Source of the DNA: Acanthopleuribacter pedis
Lineage (GTDB): Bacteria > Acidobacteriota > Holophagae > Acanthopleuribacterales > Acanthopleuribacteraceae
Assembly (NCBI RefSeq): GCF_017377855.1
Contig: NZ_JAFREP010000006.1
Span: 124,001-188,000, forward strand
DNA: 64,000 nucleotides
Direction: 5' to 3'
Below, one piece after another: positions 8,804 to 17,251 of this stretch. Position 1 is the stretch's first letter. Each line of letters opens with the position of its first letter. The notes under the pieces were generated by a model that was not told the DNA's origin, made no database searches, and worked only from the letters and a program-made list of their open reading frames with translations. The translations under genes were made by a program, and so were the position numbers.

Positions 8804-9517
8804 TCAGTCGTTGTTGGCGAACCAAGCTTGGTCCATGCGTGCCACGTAACGCACGAGGTCGGCGTGTTTGCGGGCGTGATTTTGGAGCGGGGAGGGGAAC
8901 GGCGTGTTGAGCAGGTTGGCCAAAAAGCCGAATGCGACCGTGTCGACCGTGGAAGCTTGGTCGCCCATGAGGTAGTTTTTGTCGCCGAGGCACGTCGCCA
9001 GCGCGTCGAGGTCGTCACGACCCCTTTGGTAAATCGCGGCTTTGTCGTGGCGACCGATGCCTTGGCCCCAGATGGTGCGGCGCACGCGGCGAACCAACAT
9101 GGGCACGATCAGCATTTTTACCGGGGCGGGGACTTTGCGGAAAAAAATCTTTTTGAGGTTTTCGGCGTTGTCGGGATCGACCCAGCGCGAGTAAACCAGG
9201 AGCCAGGCGAAATGTTCTTCCAGCATGCGGGTTAACACAAAGGCTTGCGCCCGTTGTTCCGCGCTGAGGTGGGCGTCGGGATCGATCCCGGCCTTGTTTT
9301 TGAGATGGGTCACGATCAAACCGGAATCACCCACGGCCTGGTCACCGTCGACAATGTAGGGCAGTTTTTTGGTGGGTGCCTTGGAGGTGTCGCGCACATT
9401 GACCGCGCGGTAGGGCACGCCGGCGAGGCGCAGGTAGGCTTGGAGTTTGAGGCAAAAAGGGCTGAAACTGGCGACACCGTAGCCGCCGGCAAATTGGTAC
9501 ATCTGGATTTCGTTCAT
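8804..9517 (-). CDS. GST-like protein (FAXC/metaxin-type)
   Basis: The 237-aa protein has a thioredoxin-like N-terminus with a FSPFCLKLQAYLRLAG motif, then TKKLPYIVDGD and GDSGLIVTHLK, and an all-helical C-domain. The pattern fits the FAXC/metaxin-like GST group found in many bacteria. The start at 9517 follows AAGGAG. It is the first gene of a two-gene unit with the ECF sigma factor (10-base gap), so it may be a redox or thiol sensor partner or simply a detoxification enzyme. The SPFC cysteine near residue 21 is in the usual active-site position. Confidence 0.82.
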   Translation of the reverse strand: MNEIQMYQFAGGYGVASFSPFCLKLQAYLRLAGVPYRAVNVRDTSKAPTKKLPYIVDGDQAVGDSGLIVTHLKNKAGIDPDAHLSAEQRAQAFVLTRMLEEHFAWLLVYSRWVDPDNAENLKKIFFRKVPAPVKMLIVPMLVRRVRRTIWGQGIGRHDKAAIYQRGRDDLDALATCLGDKNYLMGDQASTVDTVAFGFLANLLNTPFPSPLQNHARKHADLVRYVARMDQAWFANND

Positions 9518-9633
9518 GGGGTTGGCTCCTTGTTTATGGGGGCGTGTTGCCCGCTTCTGTTAAACAAGACAAGTGGCGGTGATCCATTGTGACCGAAAAA
9601 ATGAAAAAAGATGCGTTTTATGGAAAGCGTGGC

Positions 9634-12360
9634 TCAATCGAGTTGGAGGGCGCTTTGTTTGGCCAGAGCCATCGCGCGTTGTTTCATCGTTTCGTTGGGG
9701 GCGTAGTTGTAGAGGAACTGAATTTGGGGAAGGGCCTTTTCCCGTTTGTTTTGGGCGAGGTAGCTTTTGGCCAGGCTTTCGCGCATCGCGAGTGCTTGGT
9801 TTTTGCCGCCGAGGCGTTGGACCCGCTCAAGGTGAGTGAGGATGAAGTCCTCTGCTTTTTCCCATTGTTCCTCTTGCGCCAAAAGCATCGAGTAATCATG
9901 AAAAATTTGAATGGCGGCGCGGTTTTCCAAAAGGCCGGTTTCCCCTAACTTGCGCAGGATTTCCTCGTACAGTGTTGCGCAGCCTTCTTGGTCTTCCAGA
10001 CCAAACAGGACATAGGCCAACATGTTGGCAGAATAGACCCAACTCGGTTTGTAGGGTTTGGCCTGGAATTGATCGAGCCAAACCTCGCACAAAACGGTAT
10101 AGGCTTCCTCGTACCGTTTTTGGTACCAGAGGGCACGCCCTACATCGACCTGAGCTTTTAGGGTGTCGGGATGATCGGGGCCCATCAAGCGGGAACGGAT
10201 CGCGACCACCTCGAGGCTTGTCTGTTCCGCGGCGGCAAAATGCTTGAGGCGCCGCAAACAACCTGCATGGTTGTTTATTGCAGCCAGGGTGTCTGGATGC
10301 TCATTGCCGAGATAGTGTTTAAGGAGCGGGATGGCTTCTTCGAGAACTTGGGCGGCCGCGCCGTGTTCGTTTTGGTACATCAGGCTGATGGCAAGGCCGC
10401 TCATTGCAATTAGGTAACTGGGGTCCTCGACTTGCTGTTCAGCAGCCGGGTTCGGTCGAAAGGCTTCACCAAGGTTACTTAGATAGGTATTGGTGGCTGT
10501 TTCGTAGTGGCCTAATCGGTTTTGGGAAAGGGCGACGGCATTCACCGCGGCTCGTGTTTTTGGATGATGGGGACCAAGCGCCTTTTGGCGTGCTGTCAAG
10601 GTTTCTTGGAAAAGGGAGAGGGCTGTATCGTTGCTTCCCCTCAAGCTGTGTAGGGCGGCAAGGTTGAACTTGGTTCGTAGGGTGTCTGAATGAATCTCAC
10701 CCAAGGATGCTCGGTGGATGTCTAGTGCATTTTCGAGTAAGGGGAGTGCTTGGTCGTAGGAACCGAGTCCGGAATAAGTTGCTCCAAGGCGACCCAAAAT
10801 TGAGGCTTTGATTTCGGGTTCGGTGTCGGGCCGGTTTTCGAGTTGATCGACCGCGTTGTCGATTAGGTCGACCAATTTGGCGTCGCGGCCGAGGTTGCGG
10901 GGGTCGGGACTTTCGAGGATGCCCCACAAAAAGTCGCTTAAATAAGTTGCTTTGGCGCGTTGGACCTCGGTTTCGCGCCACGACTGCACCGCTGTACCCA
11001 GGCCGATGGCCAACCCAACCGCCAACGTGGTACATGCCAGCACCAGGTTGCGGTGGCGACGTAAGGTTTTGCGCAAATGGTAGCGCAGGGAAGGCGGGCC
11101 GGCGCTCACGGGCCGGTTGTCCAAGTAATTGAGAATATCTTGACGCAGCGCCGCCACGGTTTCATAGCGCCGCTCCGGCGTTTTGCTCATGGCTTTCATG
11201 ACGATCCAATCTAAATCACCGCGTAATGCCTTTGCGGCGGGCGTGTTGAAATGGGCGCGCTGGTCGTCGGGTAGGGGTGTGCGTTGACTTGGCGGCGAGG
11301 GTTCTGTTTCGCGGTAGATCTGGATGCATTGATCCCAGCTTTTGTTTTCAAACAGGTTGCCTTCGAGGGGCAGTTGGTCGGTGAGGAGCTGATAAAGCAA
11401 GACACCGAGGCTGTAGACATCGGTGCGGGTGTCCACCGGCACTTTGCTGCCGCCGAATTGTTCAGGGCTCATGTAGGCGGGGGTGCCGACCAGCGAGCCG
11501 ATTTGGGTCTCCAGCATCTCCTCTTTGAATGCTTTTTTGAGGTTTTTGGCGATGCCGAAGTCGATGAGTTTGGCGCAGGCGCGGCTGCCTTCATCGGAGA
11601 CCAAAATATTGGCCGGTTTTAGGTCGCGGTGAACCACGGCTCGTTGGTGGGCGTGCAAGACCCCGTCGCAAACCTGGAGAAACAAACGAAGGCGTGCGTC
11701 AAGGGGTAAACGCAGGGCACGACAATGGTCGTCAATCGGCGAACCCGCGATGTATTCCATGCTGAAATAGGGGGTACCGTCGGCGGTCGTTCCCACCGAA
11801 TAAATGCGGGCCACGTTGTCGTGGTTCATGCCGGCAAGGGTTTGGTATTCCTGTTCGAAACGGGCACGGAAGGCGTGGGTGGCCACATCCCGGTGAATGA
11901 GCTTCAGTGCCACCAGACGTTTGGGTTTGAGCTGTTCGGCGAGGTAAACCCAACCCATGGCGCCTTGACCCAGCTTGCGTTGGACGGCAAAGGGGCCGAT
12001 GTATTCGGGATCGCCGTTGATGAGGGGGTCTTGCCGGCGAGCGGCATGCTGTACCGGTGTGGTACTACCGGCGGCGATTTCGTCCGCCGGCATCAGGGTA
12101 GTGTCGAACGCGGTACCCGCTACCGGGGGGAAGCTTGCCGCCGCCTCGGGATACAGAGTCCCTTGATCGTCGTGGGGTGGAATCGTGTCCTCGGCAAGGG
12201 GAATTAAGGTGTCCTGATCGTCCCGTGGTGGAATCGTGTCTTCGGCATGGGGGATAAAGGTTTCCTCTTCCAGGGCGGAAAGCGCCGGACCGGCCGCGGT
12301 TATACGCGAACCTTGTTCACTGATGTTCTTTTGGCCGGATTTTTTTGGGTTTTCGCTCAT
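9634..12360 (-). CDS. Membrane Ser/Thr protein kinase with TPR sensor region
   Basis: The 908-aa protein has an unusual N-terminal tail (1-115) carrying six Thr-x-x-Pro motifs: TFIP, TIPP, TLIP, TIPP, TLYP and TLMP. The kinase domain spans about 121-410, with glycine loop GQGAMGWVY, catalytic Lys153 in VALKL, HRDLKPANIL near 244 and DFGIA near 267. One transmembrane helix lies at about 438-460. From about 520 to the end, TPR-like helical repeats lie on the far side of the membrane. This is the Hanks-type architecture common in Acidobacteriota and Planctomycetota, usually signalling through TPR-bound partners. The start follows closely after the FHA-like activator gene (175-base gap). The tail is a plausible autophosphorylation and FHA docking site (inference). 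Confidence 0.93.
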   Translation of the reverse strand: MSENPKKSGQKNISEQGSRITAAGPALSALEEETFIPHAEDTIPPRDDQDTLIPLAEDTIPPHDDQGTLYPEAAASFPPVAGTAFDTTLMPADEIAAGSTTPVQHAARRQDPLINGDPEYIGPFAVQRKLGQGAMGWVYLAEQLKPKRLVALKLIHRDVATHAFRARFEQEYQTLAGMNHDNVARIYSVGTTADGTPYFSMEYIAGSPIDDHCRALRLPLDARLRLFLQVCDGVLHAHQRAVVHRDLKPANILVSDEGSRACAKLIDFGIAKNLKKAFKEEMLETQIGSLVGTPAYMSPEQFGGSKVPVDTRTDVYSLGVLLYQLLTDQLPLEGNLFENKSWDQCIQIYRETEPSPPSQRTPLPDDQRAHFNTPAAKALRGDLDWIVMKAMSKTPERRYETVAALRQDILNYLDNRPVSAGPPSLRYHLRKTLRRHRNLVLACTTLAVGLAIGLGTAVQSWRETEVQRAKATYLSDFLWGILESPDPRNLGRDAKLVDLIDNAVDQLENRPDTEPEIKASILGRLGATYSGLGSYDQALPLLENALDIHRASLGEIHSDTLRTKFNLAALHSLRGSNDTALSLFQETLTARQKALGPHHPKTRAAVNAVALSQNRLGHYETATNTYLSNLGEAFRPNPAAEQQVEDPSYLIAMSGLAISLMYQNEHGAAAQVLEEAIPLLKHYLGNEHPDTLAAINNHAGCLRRLKHFAAAEQTSLEVVAIRSRLMGPDHPDTLKAQVDVGRALWYQKRYEEAYTVLCEVWLDQFQAKPYKPSWVYSANMLAYVLFGLEDQEGCATLYEEILRKLGETGLLENRAAIQIFHDYSMLLAQEEQWEKAEDFILTHLERVQRLGGKNQALAMRESLAKSYLAQNKREKALPQIQFLYNYAPNETMKQRAMALAKQSALQLD

Positions 12361-12535
12361 GCCGAAATTATAACGCGGTTGACCGCTTACGGGGATGGGT
12401 CAATCGTGCCGCGTTCTTTTACCTCAGAGTGTTGCCGAAGCGAAAGGCGATTCGCACCTTTGTTATCCCGTATCGGACAAAACCCCGGATCAGCTAAGAA
12501 ATGGTTGCGATTCTTTCCATGTGCCCCTGGACGTC

Positions 12536-14215
12536 TCAGGTACCGTTGGTTTCCGAGGCATAGACCTGGGGGTCGATATCCAGCTTGACGATCCGCCGCC
12601 GCATGCCCGCGCTGGAGACTTGTAGGTAACGGGCGGCCGCGTCGATATCGCCGTCGCTGGCTTCCAGGGCGGTTTGAATTTGTTCCTGGGTCAGCGATTC
12701 GGCGATTTTTATGTTGGGATACCGCTGCATAAGCGCGTAAACGGAGGAGCGGGAAATGCCAAGGTGACGGGCGGCGTCGGCCGGTTTCCAATCGCAAGCG
12801 TGCAGGGCTTGATGCAATTCTTCATAGGTGATGCTGGCCGGCTTGCGGTGCATTTTGGGTGTTGCGGGTTTGGCCACGCTGACTTGTGGTTTGCTTTCCA
12901 GCGGCGGTGGTTCCATCGTGGGTTGTTGGGCATCGTTTTGGAACAATTGCTCGAACCGAGGCGGCAGTTTGAGCCGGTTCTGCTTGCGGCTACCGAACAC
13001 GAGTTGGCGGGCAATGTTGCGCAACTGACGCACATTGCCCGGCCAGTGGAACATGATCAACTGGGTTGCCAGTTGTGCCGTCAGCCAAGGGTGTTCGCTG
13101 TGGGCGCTTTTGTCGGCCAGGTGTTCGTCCAGCTCCGTGAGCGCTTCCGTGGCAAAGTGGATAAACAACTCGGGGATGTCTTGGCGACGTCGGCGCAGGG
13201 GCGGCAGCCAAATTTCATAACTGGACAGGCGGTGGAGCAGGGGTGCCTTAAAGCGGCCTTGTTCGCATTGGGCTTCCAAGTCGGCGTCGGTAGCGGCCAA
13301 GACGCGTACGTCGACGCGAACCGGTTGGGTAAACCCGACCGGAAAGATATCGCCGGTTTCAAGCACCCGCAACAGCATGGCTTGAACCTCCAGCGGGGCT
13401 TCACCGATTTCATCCAAAAAGAGAATGCCGCGGTCGGCGGCACGGAAGAAACCTTGCCGAGATTCGCTTGCCCCGGTATAGGCGCCGCGACGGACCCCGA
13501 ACAGCTCGGCGGCGGCGATGGTGGCGGGCAACGCGGCGAGGTTGAGCGAAACGAGCGGGTTCTTCATGCGCGAGCCACGCTCGTGAATGGCGCGGGCGAC
13601 CAGCTCTTTGCCGGTCCCTGATTCACCGCGAATCAGCAGCGGCATTTCCAAATCGGCGACACGTTGGATGTCGTCGCGAATATGGCAAATGGCGGGGCTG
13701 TGGCCTTTGAGTCCGAAATCGGCGCCGTCTGATCGCTCGCCCAAGCTGGGTTGAAGGACCAGGACCACGCTGCGATTGATTTCCAGGACCACGCCTTGTT
13801 CGATTTTGTCGAACGAGATCAGGCTTTCGGTGGTGACGGGACGGCCGTCGATGCGAATTTTTGAATTGCCCATGCCGGTGCTGATGAGCACGCCGTCGTC
13901 CATGTGTTCGAGGAGCACGGGTCGGCGACTGATGGTGGCGCAATCCAGGGCGCGCGAGACCCCGGTAACCGGGCTGTGAAAATCGGGTTGGTTGCGGGAC
14001 ACCGCCTCGGCCTTGCCCTCGTTGAGTTGATGGAGGACGGCCCGTTCGCCGATGCGGGTTGGGTCGGGATGACAGGCGATGGTGAAAGAGAGGACGCGAA
14101 GTTGGGCGGTTTGCGCGTGGAGCTCGTCGGGAGGTCGCGTCTGGCTGTGAAAGTCGGGCATAGCCTGATCCTGGTTGTTCTTAGGTGCGTTGGTGTTGTT
14201 GGTCTCTGGCTCCAT
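12536..14215 (-). CDS. Sigma-54-dependent activator with FHA-like input domain
   Basis: The 559-aa protein has an N-terminal region (about 40-160) that reads as an FHA-like fold: GERAVLHQL, then VSRNQPDF, then SKIRIDGRPV. The AAA+ domain spans about 165-405, with Walker A GESGTGKE (197), sigma-54 contact loop GAYTGA (244, Phe replaced by Tyr), Walker B ILFLDEIGE and R-finger-region motifs. Two Fis-type helix-turn-helix segments follow: DAARHLGISRSSVYAL (about 479-494) and a second at about 505-545 (DIDAAARYLQVSSAGM). It presumably activates sigma-54 promoters in response to phosphothreonine signals, most simply from the neighbouring kinase. Tyr in the contact loop is a tolerated variant in some activators. 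Confidence 0.92.
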   Translation of the reverse strand: MEPETNNTNAPKNNQDQAMPDFHSQTRPPDELHAQTAQLRVLSFTIACHPDPTRIGERAVLHQLNEGKAEAVSRNQPDFHSPVTGVSRALDCATISRRPVLLEHMDDGVLISTGMGNSKIRIDGRPVTTESLISFDKIEQGVVLEINRSVVLVLQPSLGERSDGADFGLKGHSPAICHIRDDIQRVADLEMPLLIRGESGTGKELVARAIHERGSRMKNPLVSLNLAALPATIAAAELFGVRRGAYTGASESRQGFFRAADRGILFLDEIGEAPLEVQAMLLRVLETGDIFPVGFTQPVRVDVRVLAATDADLEAQCEQGRFKAPLLHRLSSYEIWLPPLRRRRQDIPELFIHFATEALTELDEHLADKSAHSEHPWLTAQLATQLIMFHWPGNVRQLRNIARQLVFGSRKQNRLKLPPRFEQLFQNDAQQPTMEPPPLESKPQVSVAKPATPKMHRKPASITYEELHQALHACDWKPADAARHLGISRSSVYALMQRYPNIKIAESLTQEQIQTALEASDGDIDAAARYLQVSSAGMRRRIVKLDIDPQVYASETNGT

Positions 14216-14414
14216 AGGAGATGTCCTTCCCGAGATGCGTTAGGGCGTTGGGAAGAACCAAGAGCAACAGGTGTTCCAGCATGAAGCGGTGGGGCGCTTC
14301 TTCTGGGAAAGCTGAATTAAGTTTTTTAAATCAAAAGCTTTAAATGAACAAGGCTGTTGTTTGTGTTGAGGACCGAACAACAAGTGATGTTTGAAAAACG
14401 TCAAGAATGAACGT

Positions 14415-14445
14415 TGACGTCAAAAATAACATTATTTTGACGTCA
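14415..14445. promoter_or_regulatory. Operator-like palindrome: two TGACGTCA sites
   Basis: TGACGTCA occurs at 14415-14422 and 14438-14445. The AT-rich spacer between them also pairs (TCAAAATAA against TTATTTTGA), making one near-perfect 31-base palindrome. It lies 200 bases upstream of the sigma-54 activator gene. Isolated TGACGTCA copies occur at 15996, 19730 and 51024, and one inside a coding region at 63007. Confidence 0.5.
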
Positions 14446-14784
14446 GATGGTCCGAATTTTTCTTGTTGACGACAAAAACAAGGCCGCGCGGATTCTGCAA
14501 TCTTGCGGAAAGATTGCCGCGCCCGCCGCGTGCAGCCTGGCCGTTGGCGGCGCCGAGCCCGCGGCCCATCGTTGGGCGCTATACCGTTCGCGGCCCGCAA
14601 CTTAGCGGTAGGCCGCGGGAAGGTGCAGGCGTATTTGGTTGGGTGAAGGATTTCGCGGTTCCGGTTGATGCATTTGGCCTGGTGGTGCCAAAAATGCAAA
14701 ATGCTATTTATGAACGACATCCCATAGTTAAGCCAGGTATTTGCTTGAAAAAGACAATGGATTTGTCGGGTTTTGCGAGGAATA

Positions 14785-14801
14785 TTGGCAATGTCTTTGC
14801 A
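14785..14801 (+). promoter_or_regulatory. Putative sigma-54 promoter
   Basis: TTGGCAATGTCTTTGCA has the -24 GG (14787-14788) and -12 GC (14799-14800) separated by exactly ten bases. It differs from the consensus TTGGCAC-N4-TTGCA mainly in the base after TGGCA. Transcription would start near 14812, towards the histidine kinase gene. Confidence 0.5.
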
Positions 14802-15297
14802 GTGGTATGCATTTCAAGAATTGGAAGATTAAACGATCAATATCTGTAAATAAGTTGCGCAAAGAAAAGGAGCCTTATCTGTGATCAGTTGAAAAGAACC
14901 GATGTGCAGATGTGGGGTTGATTGAAAGGGTGCTGAAAAATGTTACATTGGTGAAAAAGATCAGGTGTTGGAATTTTGGTAAAGGGTTGAAAGCTGGTTG
15001 TTTCGAGTTGGGTTATCTCGTTTGTCTCGAATCCGCTCGAGTCTTGAAAGACCTAGAAACAGGAGACTTGATGATGATGCCGGGATGGACGTGTTCGGAT
15101 CAGCTTCTGGTGAGAAGGCGGTTGTCGAGGGGGTCCGCTCGCGTCGCCGGACGCCCGCGGCTCGAGGCGGCGGCATTCTGGGTTTGGGGATTGAGGGAGC
15201 CACCTTAAAGCAAGAATAATAATAGTAATGTAAACAATCAGAAAAAGTCGAAAAATGAGGTTGTGAGAACGGGTTAATAAGGATACTAATTTAACAG

Positions 15298-17064
15298 GTG
15301 GATATGATGCGTGAATGTCTTTGCGAAAAGGATGGAGAATGTGGTTTTGGTCATTGCAACACAGGAATGGTTGAAAACTGCGCTTGTCGAAGCAACCATT
15401 GGCAGTATGCGTCGCGTACCCTGACGCGTAAGGTTGTATCATCCGATTCCCAAGATGCCTATTGGCGCCTGTTGCTGGAATGGTATCTTGTCGCCTATGT
15501 TGGGCCCGCCTTTTGTCTCGAGTCGCCGCGTCTCTCTCAAGACCACGCGGGTGCCGCCTTGACCCTGGGTTTGCCTAACGGTTTTGGTGGCGGCTGTGGT
15601 TGGCAGGGGGCCGTGAAAGATTTGGGTCATGCTTTGGAAGTGGCCGCCTCGCTGCTCGACTGCGTTATCGCGCTGCACCGTAACGGCATTATTCACGGTA
15701 GTTTACATCCCAGGAATGTGCTGTTCCACCCTGCTGATAAAAAAGTCCGGCTCCTTGACTTTCGTGCCGTCCGCATCGGACCTTTTGCGCTAGACGCCAC
15801 CCCGGCGGATGCGGTCGGCGCCTTGACCACGCACGATCAGGCTTGGCCCGATGCCGGTTGGGCGCCCGCGTTTCGACACGAACTGCAACAACTTGGGTTG
15901 TTATTGAAAAGTTTATTGGCGGAAATCGCGCAAGAGTTTTGCGGTGAAAGTGAGAAGGCGGTTCTGTTGAAACCCGCCGATTCTGATAAAAATTCTGACG
16001 TCAGAATCGTGTATGAAAGGATTGTTGAACCGTTATTAATCGAGGATAATTTTAGAGGAAAAATGTCTCTCCAAAAAATCCGACGTCAGCTTGATGTCTT
16101 TTTACGCAATTGGACTCAGGGAATTCCTTTTCATTCGATGTCTTTTCTGCGCGAACTGGAAACGGATTACACCCCAAAAGCGACGGCCTTGTCCTGTCAT
16201 GAAAGGATTCGTTCTCTGCATCACATGATTCAAACCGCATCTTCCGCTTCCCCCATCGTACCGGTCGCGGGGGGGCCGGTCTTTTCTCCGGCGGCCGTGA
16301 TCCACGAGGTTCGCAATCCGAATACCTTGCTGCGCGGTGCCTTGTTCCATCTCGAGCGCTGGGGCCGTCGCTTTGAGCAATTACTGAGTGATCTTCTGGA
16401 AGATGAGGATTCCCCCTATCGCGCCCTTTTTAGCGAACAGTTCGACGTGCTCCGCGATCAACTTTACGCCTTGGATCGCGGCACCCTCCAAATCGAATCC
16501 GTCCTACGCGGCTGGTCGGATGTTGCCCGCGAGCGACCGCGCGTTTTTGTCCCCCAAAGTCTCCGTACGGTCCTGAAACAGGTTTTGGCGTTATTTCGTC
16601 TTCGCTATCACGACGGAATCACCTTTTCCTTTGAGGTGTCCGACGTCGCACCCGTACGGGCCGTCCACGGCGCCCTCGAACAGGTGTTTATAAATTTGTT
16701 ACTCAACGCCTGCCAGGCAATCGTCCGACGCGGGTTTCTCGAAAAGGGGCAAGGCCGAATCGCCTTGGTGTTGGAAGGAACCGAGCAGGATTGGCTGGTT
16801 CGCATTGGCGACAACGGCGTCGGGTTTGACGGTGATCGCGAGGCGCTGCTGAACCAAGCCTGTTTTACCGCGCCAAAAACCTCGGGGCATGGTTTCGGCC
16901 TTGCGGTGTGCCGTCGCCTGTTGGCGGAACACCATGGCTCGCTGACGCTTTCCGGCGAGCTAGGCCTTGGCTGTGAGGCCTTGGTTCGGCTGCCCAAGGC
17001 CATGTGCGGCAGATCGTTGAAACCGGAACCGGCCGCGCCCATCGTCGCCGAAATGGTTCCCTAG
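15298..17064 (+). CDS. Pseudokinase-histidine kinase fusion with Cys-rich N-terminus
   Basis: The 588-aa protein has an N-terminal patch with six cysteines in 24 residues (positions 7, 9, 15, 20, 28, 30). Residues ~55-200 look like a degenerate Hanks-type kinase: HGSLHPRNVLF stands where HRDLKPxN is expected, and LLDFR replaces DFG, so the catalytic Asp and Gly are lost. A histidine kinase follows: H-box VIHEVRNP (His336), N-box INLLLNACQA (about 466), G1 DNGVGFD (505) and G2 GHGFGLAV (530). No transmembrane segment is seen, so it is probably cytosolic. Its likely partner is the sigma-54 response regulator next door. The start is uncertain: GTG 15298, ATG 15304 or ATG 15307. Confidence 0.88.
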   Translation: MDMMRECLCEKDGECGFGHCNTGMVENCACRSNHWQYASRTLTRKVVSSDSQDAYWRLLLEWYLVAYVGPAFCLESPRLSQDHAGAALTLGLPNGFGGGCGWQGAVKDLGHALEVAASLLDCVIALHRNGIIHGSLHPRNVLFHPADKKVRLLDFRAVRIGPFALDATPADAVGALTTHDQAWPDAGWAPAFRHELQQLGLLLKSLLAEIAQEFCGESEKAVLLKPADSDKNSDVRIVYERIVEPLLIEDNFRGKMSLQKIRRQLDVFLRNWTQGIPFHSMSFLRELETDYTPKATALSCHERIRSLHHMIQTASSASPIVPVAGGPVFSPAAVIHEVRNPNTLLRGALFHLERWGRRFEQLLSDLLEDEDSPYRALFSEQFDVLRDQLYALDRGTLQIESVLRGWSDVARERPRVFVPQSLRTVLKQVLALFRLRYHDGITFSFEVSDVAPVRAVHGALEQVFINLLLNACQAIVRRGFLEKGQGRIALVLEGTEQDWLVRIGDNGVGFDGDREALLNQACFTAPKTSGHGFGLAVCRRLLAEHHGSLTLSGELGLGCEALVRLPKAMCGRSLKPEPAAPIVAEMVP

Positions 17065-17251
17065 CCGTCTCGTTCAACAAACCGTTCATCCGTGTAACCC
17101 CCCAAACAAGTCCCCCCAGCCCGTGATCGCCACGCCGGTTGAAAACCCGAGCGCGGTGCGCACCCATGTCAACGCCCTTTGTCAACCAACCCCCGGCCCG
17201 TCTCAACGCGGCCGTGACAAAAGAAGAATGGTGCCCTTAAAGGAGGAAATC

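Larger units (their letters stand above)
14216..15297. other. Long regulatory gap between divergent signalling genes
   Basis: About 1.1 kb between the minus-strand activator and the plus-strand histidine kinase gene. It contains a paired TGACGTCA operator-like palindrome (14415-14445), a sigma-54-like promoter (14785-14801) pointing at the histidine kinase gene, and no credible gene. The promoter would give a leader of nearly 490 bases, so a leader regulator or small RNA is possible. Confidence 0.55.

Noticed and set aside
14463..14849. 128-residue plus-strand frame between the sigma-54 genes
   Set aside because: Runs through the sigma-54-like promoter, has no ribosome site, and the composition shifts mid-frame.
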